A DNA stretch of 64,000 nt from contig CM070508.1 in the NCBI GenBank assembly GCA_036346375.1, forward strand, positions 38,460,862 through 38,524,861, read 5' to 3'. This DNA is from Guadua angustifolia. Its lineage: Eukaryota > Streptophyta > Magnoliopsida > Poales > Poaceae. Below, piece by piece: positions 24,966 through 35,320 of the stretch. Position 1 is the stretch's first letter; every line of letters begins with the position of its first letter. A program made the position numbers and the translations under genes. The notes under the pieces were generated by a model. The model worked only from the letters and a program-made list of their open reading frames with translations. It made no database searches and had not been told where the DNA came from.

Positions 24966-26030
24966 GTGTTCCCAATGAATTGCGGGATGCCGCCCGATCG
25001 GGATATTGAGTTCGTAGTTGAACTTCAGCCTGGGGCTGCTCCAGTTTCCAAGCGGCCGTATCGAATGCCGCCCGATGAATTGGCCGAATTGAAGAATCAA
25101 CTGAAGGAACTGATGGACAAGGGATCCATTCGTCCGAGCCCCTCACCTTGGGCTGCTCGGCTCTCTTCGTGACCAAAAAGGACGGTTCTCTTCGCCTATG
25201 TGTTAATTATCATCCTTTGAACGCAGTCACCATAAAGAACAAGTACCCTCTTCCTCGAATTGATATCCTCTTTGATCAGCTTGCTGGTGCACGAGTGTTC
25301 TCCAAGATTGATTTGAGACTCGGGTATCATCAAACCAAGATTCGAGCCGAAGATATCCCAAAAACAATATTCTCCACTCGTTATGGCCTATATGAGTATA
25401 CCGTCATGTCGTTCGGTTTGACGAATGCGCCGGTGTACTTCATGTACCTTATGAACTCCATCTTCATGGAGGAACTTGACTCCTTCGTGGTCATCTTCAT
25501 TGACGATATCCTCATCTACTCAGCAAATGAAGAAGAACATGCAAAACATCTTCGCATCATTCTCGAGAGACTCCGGGAACATCGCCTTTATGCGAAATTC
25601 AGCAAGTGTGAGTTTTGGCTGAAGAAGGTATCTCCCCTCCGGGACACCCATCGTTTCGAGGTTAAGGGAAAATTAGCACCTCGATACATAGGACCTTTCC
25701 GGATCCTTGCAAAACGTGGTCAAGTGGCATATCAATTGGATCTTCCTCCTGCTCTAGCGATGGTCCACGATGTCTTCCACATATCGCAATTGAAGAAGTG
25801 CCTCCGTATTCCCTTTGAACATCTCGAAGTAGATGAACTCGAGGATTCTGCCCGATCTGTCCTACCAAGAGTATCCTATTCGAGTTTTGGATGAAACTGA
25901 ACGCAAGACTCGTAGGAAGACTCTTAAATTCTACAAAATTCAGTGGAGCAATCACACTAAAGATGAAGCCACACGGGAGCGGGAAGACCGTTTAAAAGTT
26001 GAGTATCTCGAGTTCTTTCATGCTATGTAA
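24966..26030 (+). pseudogene. Gypsy-C RT fused to integrase C-terminus and chromodomain
   Basis: The frame 24966-25172 reads MNCGMPPDRDIEFVVEL, KRPYRMPPDELAELK and DKGSIRPSPSPW. After a frameshift near 25150 the RT continues at 25148-25894: LFVTKKDGSLRLCVNYHPLN, PLPRIDILFDQLAGA, FSKIDLRLGYHQ, SFGLTNAP and VVIFIDDILIYS (catalytic IDD, about 25491-25525). It then runs in frame from CEFWLKKV into SPLRDTHRFEVKGKLAPRYI, the integrase C-terminal GPY/F region, and FHISQLKKCLRIP. A second frameshift near 25860 moves the chromodomain (YPIRVLDETERKTRRKT, FYKIQWSNHTKDEATRE) to the frame ending at 26028. Thumb, RNase H and integrase core are absent. Confidence 0.92.
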
Positions 26031-26150
26031 GTGCTACCATCCAATCCTATTGCAATAAGTCATATCATTTGTATGTGGCTGCATTGTACATATAGATTCT
26101 ATCTATCCATCTATGCTCTCATTTTCGAATCTCGGGGCGAGATTCCTTTA

Positions 26151-26164
26151 TGGGGGGGAGGATT
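26151..26164 (+). other. Polypurine tract of Gypsy-C
   Basis: TGGGGGGGAGGATT directly before the 3' LTR. Confidence 0.8.
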
Positions 26165-29100
26165 TGTCATGGCCCCAAATTCGAATTCGGCTCATACGGC
26201 TAACATTAGGGCCAACCGAGTTTTTGGCCGCATTTGAGATCCACTGCTAATTTAAGAGTCTATCCCAAATTGCCATTTAAGAATTTCCAAACTTAGCAAA
26301 ATTTTAGAGCTAGAAATTTCAGACTGCAAATGTGATTTTCATCAAAATTTGGAGCCTTGCAACTTGATACCTATAATGATCTAGAGTGTGCAGGTTAGTA
26401 AAATGAAAACTAGAAACTTTTCTCTATACAAGGGTAGAGTTTTGAGCCCAATCCAACATCAAATGCTAATTTAAATCTTAGCATCAAAACTGAATCAGTG
26501 TGCTGAATTTCTGGGACTTAGCCAATTTAGCCTTTTCTTGCCTAGTGGGGTTAAGTGAGCAGCTACAAACATTTGGGGCAGCACCAAACCTGTTCAGCAT
26601 TCATCTTCCTGGTTTTTCCTCCCCAAGCCAGCCTCCCTAGCGCCTCCCCCATTCCAGCACCTCCCCAAGCTGGCCACGCCTCCCCTGCTGCTCCCCAGGC
26701 CAGCACCTCCCTCCAGCTCTCTCCATTGGTGGCGCCTCCCTCTTCTTCTCCAAGCAGCAGCTCCCTCCTCCTCTTCCTCCTCCACTCCCTTGAGGTAAGA
26801 CTTCCTAGGGTTAGGGTTTGGTGTTCTCTGGTTTTGGGGGCAGCAATGGTGATTTTGGGGACTTAGGTGAGTAGAGATTTGGGATTTGGATAGTGAATAA
26901 CCAATCTAGGGTTTGTAGCATAGTTCTGAAATTCGAGCAGATTTTGTAGCTGCTGTTTCGTTGTGATTTGAGCAAGTTCCGAGCATTTTCTGCTAGGTTG
27001 GCTGTAGAGAAAGTTGTGGGTAATGAAATTATCTTTCATATCCAACTGGAATCACTCAATTTCATTAACTCAGCTGAAAGTTATGGCAATTGTAGTGCTT
27101 GCTGCTCTGAAAGTGCTGAAGATTTCGGGTAGAAACTTGAGCTGTTAATAAAAATTAGTTAGAGGCCGAATTAGAAATTATTTTTGCATGTGGAGTTGTA
27201 GGAAATTTCATTTAGATTGTAAAAATATTATCATTTACTCAATTCCATTAAGAATAGCAATTTTTATATTGAAATTGGTGCATGCTGTTCTGAAGCTCTG
27301 AGTATTCTGAACTCTGAAACTGCCCTCTGTTCCTGGCCGAACTGGGAGTTATTTGTGTACAATCTGGGTGATTGGCCAAAGCTAATTTGTAGGTCTATGT
27401 CTTGTGGTCGTTTAGGCTCTGAGTTTGCTCAATTTGGCTAAGTGATCAAAAAGTTATGGTCATTTGTATACATGCTGTCCTGAAACCAGTTTTTCTGAAA
27501 ATTCAGATTTTGGGGCTGAAGTTCAGAGTTTAGTTAAAAACTTTCAATCTATATTCTGAATGTTGTGTTCTATGTTAAAGTTAGATCACCCTCTTGTGGT
27601 CCTTTAGAGTCAAAAAAATCATTTTTTCGATTAAGCATTCAAAAGTTATGCCTGTTTAGAGGTGTATGCATGTTATTTTCAGATTTTGGCTTTTGAGTAG
27701 AAGTGGAGTCTTGCAATTGCATTTTCATTCTTCAATTGAGATGAATGTTTGCACTTTTGGATTTGTCTTGAGGATGCATTTAGTATTTTCATTTCATATG
27801 CATCGCATGCATCTCATTTTTCATACATGGCGAACGTGTAGAGAACGAGCACGCGGAGGTTAACGCGGCGGTGACCGAGGGGGGTACCGGAGGGCCGTGT
27901 GTTACTGAGGATCAAGCAGAAGCTCAAGGCAAGCACCTAAGCAATTTCAACCTTATAAAATTGTATTTTGGCGAATAAATTGCTTATTGGATGATTATGT
28001 CTTGCATTAGGAATTGAAATGTGGGGTAGGGTTAAAACCTACTTGTTGCATATACACTCATTGATAATTGTTGAATACCTTCCTTGAAACTAGTATATGG
28101 GTATTTATATTGTGTCCATGCTTAGTTTGCTTAGATGTCGGGTATGGGCCAAGTGGTGGAAGGTTCCATCACTTGAGTTTAATTACATCACACTATTGGG
28201 TTGCAATCGTTATGATTATGCTTTGAAATGAAAATTTGAGACCGGGCGAGAGGGTTGGATCATTTGAGTGTGGAGACTCAAATGTTGTAGTCTCGCCTGT
28301 GTTGGTTAAGGACCGATCCGTTGTTTGCCATGTTGATCGAGCACACTTTGTTGATCGCATGCCCGATATAATGGTACGGTAAGCCACCCTTTCATGGCAT
28401 ACTACTCGATGGGTCATGCCCTCTTGCGATTGGACGTGGTTGAGAGCGAGGCCTAGGTCTCTCTCGGGGGCTAAGCGAGGCTTGAGCTGCTCGAGGGAGG
28501 TTGCTAGGTGCTCGGGCCGCATGAGGATGGTCCACCGAGTAGATATGGATGGGAGGAGGGTTGACATAAGGTTCCTTGTGGCACATGTCGTGCGATTGAT
28601 GATCCCCTGCAGGGTGAATAAGCGATTCGAATTGTCGCGCTCTCGGATATGAGCACGCTTGTATCATCCGACACTTCAACGTAGTAATAACTTAATTTGA
28701 AACTAGGTGGTATACTTGATGTTGATACTTGTTTATGCTATTACTTGCTCTCTTTAATGTTTAATTTCAGATTTCACTCTAGCAATAGGTGCTGTCCATA
28801 AATGCTATAAACTTGAAATTTGTGTAGTTGAATATGATTATGCAACAATGTAAGCTTTTCTGCACTTTTACCTGAAGCTTATACCTTGCTACATCCAAAT
28901 GCATATTCCTTCGAGTCGGTCATATATGGACCACGGGTAAGTCTTGCAGTACCTTCGTACTCATGTACGCTTTGTGGTTTTTTTGGTGAGGACCCGATGG
29001 GTGTGAGTTCTGTCGTGCTCGCTTCTCGGTGGTGGGCGGGCACCGAGTAAAAGCTAGCTCAGCGATGTAAACGCCCGGAAGTGTTCAAGGGTAGGACACT

Positions 29101-29779
29101 TCCGGAGATGTCTTATTTTGGGTTGAATTTGGTGGTGGTTCTTTCATTTTGTTGTATAGTTAGCTTTAAAACTTGTTATGGCTTTGTTTAAAGTACTTGT
29201 CTAATTCAATTGTTGGACCTCGTGGTATCGCCATGCTTAACTCCTGTATGTGATGTTGTATCTATCTATGTCGTTGTTTATGCTTGTGGTTGGTTGTGAT
29301 ATATATTTGTTTAGTTATTTGTTTCTTATGCCTGCTGAGTGGATGTCCGTACTTCTAGGGGCGTCATGCCAAAATTTTGTAGAATTCCTGAGTCTGAGTA
29401 GGATCTTGCGTGTTGTCTTAGTTGTGAGTTTGTTGTGTGGTTGTCTGGTTTGTCTTTGTGCTTTGGTTTTAGTTGTTTTGTTGTGCTTCCGCATTGCGTG
29501 TCTGGTCGTAAAGTTTTGGGTTCGTTGCCCCCTTTATACGAATTGAATTGATATGGCAATGGAAACCGGTATGTGGGGCGATCCTGGGCGAGCTTCGGGT
29601 CGCATACCGGGGGAATACCGGGATTGTTGTCGAGTTATTCGAATGGGATCGTTGTTGTCCTAATTGGGCTTGGGTGTTAGCACTGTGAGCACCATCGGTG
29701 ATCCGTTGCTAACCTCCAAATCCGATAAGGGCGACCGGACATTCAAATAACCCGAGGACGGTCTGGGCGGCTCCTCACA
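26165..29779 (+). repeat. Gypsy-C 3' LTR (3615 bp)
   Basis: Matches the 5' copy throughout. Most differences are single bases. The segment 28945-29045 has a cluster of small deletions and changes relative to 23745-23870, unlike the rest. No coding sequence is accepted. Confidence 0.95.
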
Positions 29780-30274
29780 TGTGATAAAGAAGGTCATTGG
29801 TCTAGAGAGTGCCCTCTGAAGCAACCAACCCTGAATTATAAGAGTGAAGATGATGAGTATACAGTTGCACCCATCAGGGCAAAACGATGCAAACGGTTGT
29901 GCTACTACTGTCAAGAAGAAGGCCATTTTGTTAAGCAATGCCCACAGAGAGAACAAGTAATTCCTATAGCCGTGGACATACTGGAAGTCACCTCAGTCCG
30001 GTATATAACGCCAAGAGTGAACGGTGAAGTTGCAAGAGAAATTTGCCGAGAGAACCAATTGAAGAAAAGGTGTCTAGGTAAAGATAGTCTTCCAATCATT
30101 GAATGCTCAAGAAAGAAAGTTCACCCTAGACTCTGCTATATTTGCCACAAACCTGAGCATTTTGCCAATAAATGTCCTCAAAGGAAAGCAATCGCGTTGG
30201 TTCAAGTCAATTTCAACTCCGTCCCTGTTGAAGCCCCCGCGCCAATGCTAAATCAAGAAAGTCAGGAGCCATGA
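29780..30274 (+). pseudogene. Gypsy-B gag C-terminus, remaining zinc knuckles
   Basis: Downstream of Gypsy-C the interrupted knuckle resumes (DKEGHWSREC, 29783-29812). A basic linker follows, and the open frame 29897-30274 has CYYCQEEGHFVKQC (29900-29941) and CYICHKPEHFANKC (30134-30175), both complete C-x2-C-x4-H-x4-C units. Together with 20618-20770 this makes about six knuckle-like units, where Tekay Gags usually have one or two. The units would bind the element's RNA. The C-terminal stop at 30272 closes gag. Confidence 0.85.
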
Positions 30275-31284
30275 GTTTACTTAGTGCAATATCGTAACCC
30301 TATTTGTAAAGTAAAGAGATTAGAGATGAATTCCATGTAAAGGTTCCCTCGTTGAAAGAAATAAAGTAGAAAGGGTTGATACATTCGAATACAGAGTATT
30401 GGAATGAAAGGCAATAATGTAAAATGATGATTAGATGTTTCTCTAAGAATATTCTTGCGTTTATGGTTCACCTGAAAATGATACATGTGCAAGGGTGGCT
30501 AGTTTAGTGGCACCCAGTGTGAGCTTGTTAACCAGAGGATTTGTCATCATCAGTAAGTGCTCAGTTGTGCTAGATTTAACCAGGATGTTGAGAGTTCAGT
30601 GCTTATTGAGTGAGTAGAGTTCCAAGTAAATCATATTGTGACTAGATACTTAGATCTTTGACGTTATTCCTGGAATTAGTTGGATGCTCAAACATAAGGC
30701 TATTTTAGTGAAGAGTATATTGATTAAAACCCTGAATGTGAAGAAAAGGGGGTTTTCAAGTGATGACAGTTGTGTTAGCCAGCTGATGGATAATAGTGTG
30801 GAATTTGCCAATTAGAAGATACGCCAGTTGTCTGAGAATACTTTGTATAATTTTCCAAGAATTTGCTTGGTATGCCGTCATATCGAAAGATCATGTTCGT
30901 GAGCGAATTAGTGCCTGGTACGGCACCAATAGCGAAAAGACCATGTCAAATGTCTACTAAGGAATTAGTGGGAAATAGAGAAGCATATCGAAGAGTTACT
31001 AGAAGACTTAGTGCATCATCATGGGAGCTCTTGTGTATCAAAAAGGAAAATAGAAGATCGGGAGAGTGCACTGAATCGTGCTCTAAATAAAGAAAAGATC
31101 GAAAACAAGTATACAATGTCAGGATCGACAACGTGTTTGGACAATTGAGAAGAGAGTTGGAATTTCTCTAGGATAAAACTTCGCTCCGGCTATCATCAAT
31201 TGAGGAGTCATGTGAAGGATATTTCTAGGATTGCGTTCTCTACGCGATATGGACAGTAGGAGTTTCGGCTATAACTCCTGGATT
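30275..31284 (+). pseudogene. Gypsy-B protease and RT N-terminal part, strongly decayed
   Basis: Protease remnants appear as VVLDLTRMLR (about 30566-30595) and DVIPGISWMLKHKAILV (about 30661-30711), the counterpart of the usual DVILGMDWL motif. RT start remnants are GMPSYRKIMFVSELVPGTA and KRPCQMSTKELV (frame 30863-31090) and YHQLRSHVKDISRIAFSTRYG (about 31187-31250). Many stops and frameshifts intervene and the active sites are not kept. The reading is cut at 31284 by a CACTA element whose TSD is ATT (31282-31284). Confidence 0.75.
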
Positions 31285-31299
31285 CACTACAGGATGACA

Positions 31300-31640
31300 C
31301 GTCTTCGCAAGCGGTAGAACCGCTTGGAATTCGAGTATTCCAAGCAGTAGGACCGCTTGGAATTCTAATATCTACTGCTTTCTATACGGCTGCTTGTAAG
31401 AGTATTCCAAACGGTATATACATTAAAAGCGGTACTACCGCTTGTAAAACCGTTTTTAAAAGCAGTAGTACCGCTTGACCGCTTGGAATTCGAGTATTCC
31501 GAGCAGTAGGACCGCTTGGAATTCGAGTATTCCAAGCGGTACTACTGCTTTTAAAAACGGTTTTACAAGCGGTAGTACCGCTTTTAATGTATATACCATT
31601 TGGAATACTTTTACAAGCAGCCGTATTTGGAAAAACAATT
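31300..31640. repeat. CACTA-1 left subterminal repeats
   Basis: Many direct and inverted copies of a unit like ACCGCTTGGAATTCGAG and its complement CCAAGCGGTA lie within 350 bases of the terminus. CACTA subterminal repeats are the binding sites for the TNPA-type protein that brings the ends together. Confidence 0.85.
31384..31626. repeat. 94-bp-arm inverted repeat (hairpin) in CACTA-1
   Basis: Positions 31384-31477 and 31533-31626 are reverse complements with only a few mismatches, separated by a 55-base spacer made of further subterminal units. Both arms run from ATACGGCTGCTTGTAA to ...TACCGCTTG. A transcript would fold into a long hairpin. Confidence 0.85.
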
Positions 31641-32389
31641 GCATTAGTTTAATATATATCCACTTAATAAATGTTCGCCAAATTTATAATAATATCAACC
31701 ACCCATAACATACAATCCAAGCACCATAACATATAATTCCTCGAGAAAGCAACGTACGAAAGTTTCATTATCACAAATCATCAACAGGTACAACATGTGA
31801 GTACATCACCAAAATTGATTACTAATAAAATTCGTTAGATAAATCAACTAGCAACTGCAATTTGGATTACTACGTATCAAAACATAGTAGGAGCATAGTC
31901 TTTCCAGTGTTTTACAACTAAGCTAAACAACGGCTAAAAACCCAAACATCATTGACTCTAGTCTAGAGAGGCACACTACCTTCACCCTTCACCATATCTT
32001 TGTTGTTGCTCAAATTCACGGAGAAATGAGATAAGCGACAAACATAATGGCTAGCTCGATCCATGTTCAGGTCATGTAACACAACAAACAATGCCTTCAA
32101 ATATAATGATTCAGGAAGGGTAATCTTACAAATAGAAAAGGTCATTCAGATGAGCCGGTGAGCCTAGGATAATGCTGCTCCAATGTTAAAGACATGGCGA
32201 GTTGAAGTCAGAAGAGAGCAACAGATGTAAAAGTTAAATACTGAAGTCCATATATACTTACAGACATTTCATTGCAAAACATTCATATCAGCACAATGAG
32301 TATTCGAGAATCATAATCAGGATATTGGAACTACTACTACACAGTCTACAAAAACCTTTCTAAAACGACTCATAGCAGTTACATTAGTC
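31641..32389. other. CACTA-1 interior, no coding sequence recognised
   Basis: A/T-rich sequence between the left repeats and the captured exons. No frame, repeat or structure that I can name; possibly intron or 3' flank of the captured gene. Confidence 0.4.
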
Positions 32390-32523
32390 AAAGTTCACCA
32401 CCTGAGCACACACGAACCCCTCATTGTGGTACCACTTCTGGACATCATCCCTGATCCTCTGCAGCACCTGGCGCTCACCTTTTCCTGCTTCTTCATCATT
32501 CCCAGCACCTCCCTCCGCACTTT
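32390..32523 (-). pseudogene. Captured exon fragment of Toc75-like chloroplast outer-membrane import pore
   Basis: On the minus strand an acceptor-like CCAG precedes VRREVLGMMKKQEKVSAR. After a one-base frame slip the reading goes on as LQRIRDDVQKWYHNEGFVCA, then QVVNF, and ends in a stop. This is the POTRA region of Toc75/OEP80-type Omp85 proteins, which carry preproteins across the chloroplast outer envelope. Only about 45 codons remain, and the frame slip (one base missing in the CAGGTGCTGCAG region) breaks it. It lies downstream of two helicase exons on the same strand with intron-like spacing, so a chimeric transcript is possible. The family call rests on motif recall, not a search. Confidence 0.6.
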
Positions 32524-32594
32524 CTGGTTATTTTTCCCCTACTTTCTGTAGGTTGAGAAGAAATTGTATGAGCAAGGGCAGAAAAGCTAAGGAC

Positions 32595-32705
32595 CTGAAC
32601 CAACTCTGAAGCTGATTTTGGGAGCTCCAAGAAAACAACATTCTGAGCAGATGAGAAATCTAAACCAACACCACCAGCAGTAATTCCAATTATTGCAACC
32701 TTCAC
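32595..32705 (-). pseudogene. Captured exon of SNF2-family (SMARCAL1/ZRANB3-like) helicase, motif V region
   Basis: An exact 37-codon phase-0 exon on the minus strand with acceptor ...AAATAG and donor CAG|GTCCTT. It reads VKVAIIGITAGGVGLDFSSA then QNVVFLELPKSASELVQ, the conserved C-terminal helicase segment of SNF2 proteins (motif V, TAGGVGLD), closest in feel to annealing helicases. There is no stop or frameshift within it. The native protein should continue with the QxxDRxHRxGQ motif VI; here it does not, since the next exon-like segment is Toc75-like. It is part of a captured gene, not an intact helicase. Confidence 0.85.
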
Positions 32706-32827
32706 CTATTTAGTAGAAAGTAAAAACAAGTAAACGATGGATAAGCAGTTTGGGAGTTAAGTAACTTGAGCATCATATTGAGTTATTGACTAGGCAAGCA
32801 TGAATCAGGAAGAGTGAAAAGGACAAC

Positions 32828-32929
32828 CTCTGCATTAAAACGGAAAGAATCAACAGCTTCTTTCCTTTCCTTAGGAAGCGTGATGCCATCAATACGAACA
32901 AACTTGATCCCATTCTCAGAGACAAACAC
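32828..32929 (-). pseudogene. Captured exon of the same SNF2-family helicase, upstream exon
   Basis: An exact 34-codon exon on the minus strand, acceptor ACATAG and donor GAG|GTTGTC. It reads VFVSENGIKFVRIDGITLPK then ERKEAVDSFRFNAE. The IRIDG-type segment precedes motif V in SNF2 helicases, and the next exon (32595-32705) follows in the right order, separated by a ~120-base intron. Keeping introns, splice sites and open frames points to capture from genomic DNA and not from cDNA. I could not find the exon expected before this one. Confidence 0.85.
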
Positions 32930-35320
32930 CTATGTCAGGAAAATTTGATAATATAGTTTAATATGATCTATGACATATATAAAGCTAAAGCATGCACCCA
33001 ATTCTCAAGCAATCATAATATTAGCAAAGCACAATCAAAATGGGAACGAGATAGAATTAGGGGAAGTTCACTCATTACAAGATATTATATGAATGAATCT
33101 ATTATCTCTCTCAAAATTGTAAAGAGAACAAAAGGACATCAAGCATTTTCCATTTAAGAAAAAGAATCTGATGCCATAACTATTAGGGATAATTGTATAT
33201 ATGCCACTCCAAACAATACAAGTAAGCTTCTACAAAGGATCAGACAGACATCTACCTACTTGTATGGACAAATGTATCATATAACCAACAAACATACATT
33301 ATTTGGTGCCCTAAGATTATATGTATCATTTTTTCCAGAATACATAGAACATCAGCTCCTAATGTCTATAAATAATCATGGGCAATTCTTATGTACAAAT
33401 TGAAAAAAAAACATCAGACTAGGAGACTACCTCTCAACGTTACAGCAAAATACAGCAAAGTTACTCTTAGTAAAATCTGACAAGAATGTTGTGGATTACA
33501 GTATGTACTGAACACTCAGAAAGAAACAACTCACCTTGGAAAGCAAGCTAAATTACCAGCAACTTACCGAAATTATTAGAAATTTCAGCAGCACCTCCCA
33601 TAAAACTAGGACATCCACTCAGTAGACAAAAGACAACATTTAATATGATGACAACATATAGCAACTAACGATAACCAACCACGCACAAACATCCACCACA
33701 CTTAATTTACATGACAAGAACAAATTAAGATTTGAAACGATAAGTTAATATGTTATTGTGGTGAGGCGAAACGTGTTCGTGCGACTATTCCCCTCCATGC
33801 ATGCCGGCTTCAAGGTACCTACAAATAATAAGCAAACAAGCGTGAGTCGAAAACTCAGCCAAGCACAGTAACTAGTAATGACAATAACAATTCCAATTAA
33901 AGTATTTAATTCAGTAACATGCTCATATTGCTCGTACCAAATTAACAGGTATGTAATATAAAGAAAACACCGTCTGTAACAATAAGCGAGCGATGCTACA
34001 TCATGCAATACTCATTATAAAGCACTTGCAATCAAGTACAAAACACACTAATTAAGATTAATAAACCATAAAGCAGAATGACTTATAATAACAGAGTGTA
34101 TCATATTGAATGAGCTCACAATCAGAGATATCAACAATGGCATGATCATTAACAAATCAACCACACATATTTCCTCACCCTAAAAAGATAAACCAGATGG
34201 TTATTTTAAGAGCTTTATATGATACAACAAGATAGCATACATGATATATATATATATATAATCTTCTGTGAGGCTTTAAAATAACCTGCTTAGTTTCAAA
34301 CTGAAAGATATGAAGAACACTAGCGACTCGCATCTTAAATAAATTCTACTCAAATCACGCCAATATTTAAAGTCTTAAGCCTTTAGTTAGAAGTTGAATC
34401 TATATGCAAAAGCATAACAAAATTTCTAGGTAGTCAAAAACCCAAATATACCACCTTCCCTGCCTTGGTGCCTCCAGAGCTTGGATGAGTAAAAGGATGC
34501 AATTAGTCTTTGTAGTACAAAATTCCCTATCTAACATTGAACTATGCCAAGCCTATGTATTTAACCATACCTCATAATATACATTGAATGCATCAATAAT
34601 CAATCTGGATGGCAAGGAGGTGAACTAATGTATTTAACCATACCTCACAACAGGCTTTTGTTCTAAGGAAGGGAAGTAACCTATAGAATTAATCAATCAA
34701 AATGCTAATCCAAGAACAGAATATTGAATTAGCAGCACTGGGCCCATGACGACCTATTGAACAAAAAATGGGAGATTAGATCCCAAAATCCCACTTGGTC
34801 ATAACAGAACAACTTTTGCTTGAAACAACTACTGTTAGCAAACTCGAAGTCTAAAATGAGCAAGCCATGAATATTACCTGACAAATCAGCCATTAGACTT
34901 GCAGTAACTGTTTTTACACTAGGAACTACTCATTCTTACATTCTCCAAAGCTATGCACATGGTATTCAAGAAAGGTAATTTTGAGTTCATGAATTAAATC
35001 TCGAAATATTTAGCACCAAGATGCGATGTAATGAAATCTCATGCTAAGAATGTGCTTAATATGACATGTTCCTTACTTAGAGCTAGAAATGACAGTATTA
35101 ATCTGACACGAGGAATCATCTAAACTTGAGATACTGAAGGTCAGCTGTCTTCAGGTCAACACACTTGCGAAATATACACCCATTTCTAACAAATCTAAGA
35201 CACAGTTGCTAACCAACCACACCCATAGCAAGAACCCTAATCCAGCCATCCAACCACACCCAAACCCTAGCTAAGCATTTCATCAAACACCTGATATGCA
35301 TACTAGAAACCAAACATCTC
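32930..35320. other. CACTA-1 interior, A/T-rich, intron-like
   Basis: About 2.4 kb with no long frame on either strand. On the minus strand 34445-34490 reads HPFTHPSSGGTKAGKV before a GT donor-like step, which might be one more captured exon; I do not recognise it. Much of the rest looks like intron of the captured minus-strand gene. Confidence 0.4.
34243..34260. repeat. (TA)n microsatellite
   Basis: A pure run of about nine AT dinucleotides inside the CACTA-1 interior. Confidence 0.8.

Larger units (their letters stand above)
20974..29779 (+). mobile_element. Gypsy-C: internally deleted Tekay-type element nested in Gypsy-B gag
   Basis: The LTRs are 20974-24597 and 26165-29779, both starting TGTCATGGCC and ending CTCCTCACA, with a TSD TGTGA at 20969-20973 and 29780-29784. 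The internal region is only about 1.57 kb: a PBS, a short leader, an RT fragment fused to the integrase C-terminus and chromodomain, and a PPT. gag, protease, RNase H and most of integrase are gone. The LTRs differ by roughly 2% by eye, so this is probably one of the youngest insertions here. Confidence 0.95.

Noticed and set aside
32424..32609. A plus-strand 61-codon frame over the captured exons
   Set aside because: The minus strand carries splice-bounded exons with recognised motifs; the plus frame is its complement.
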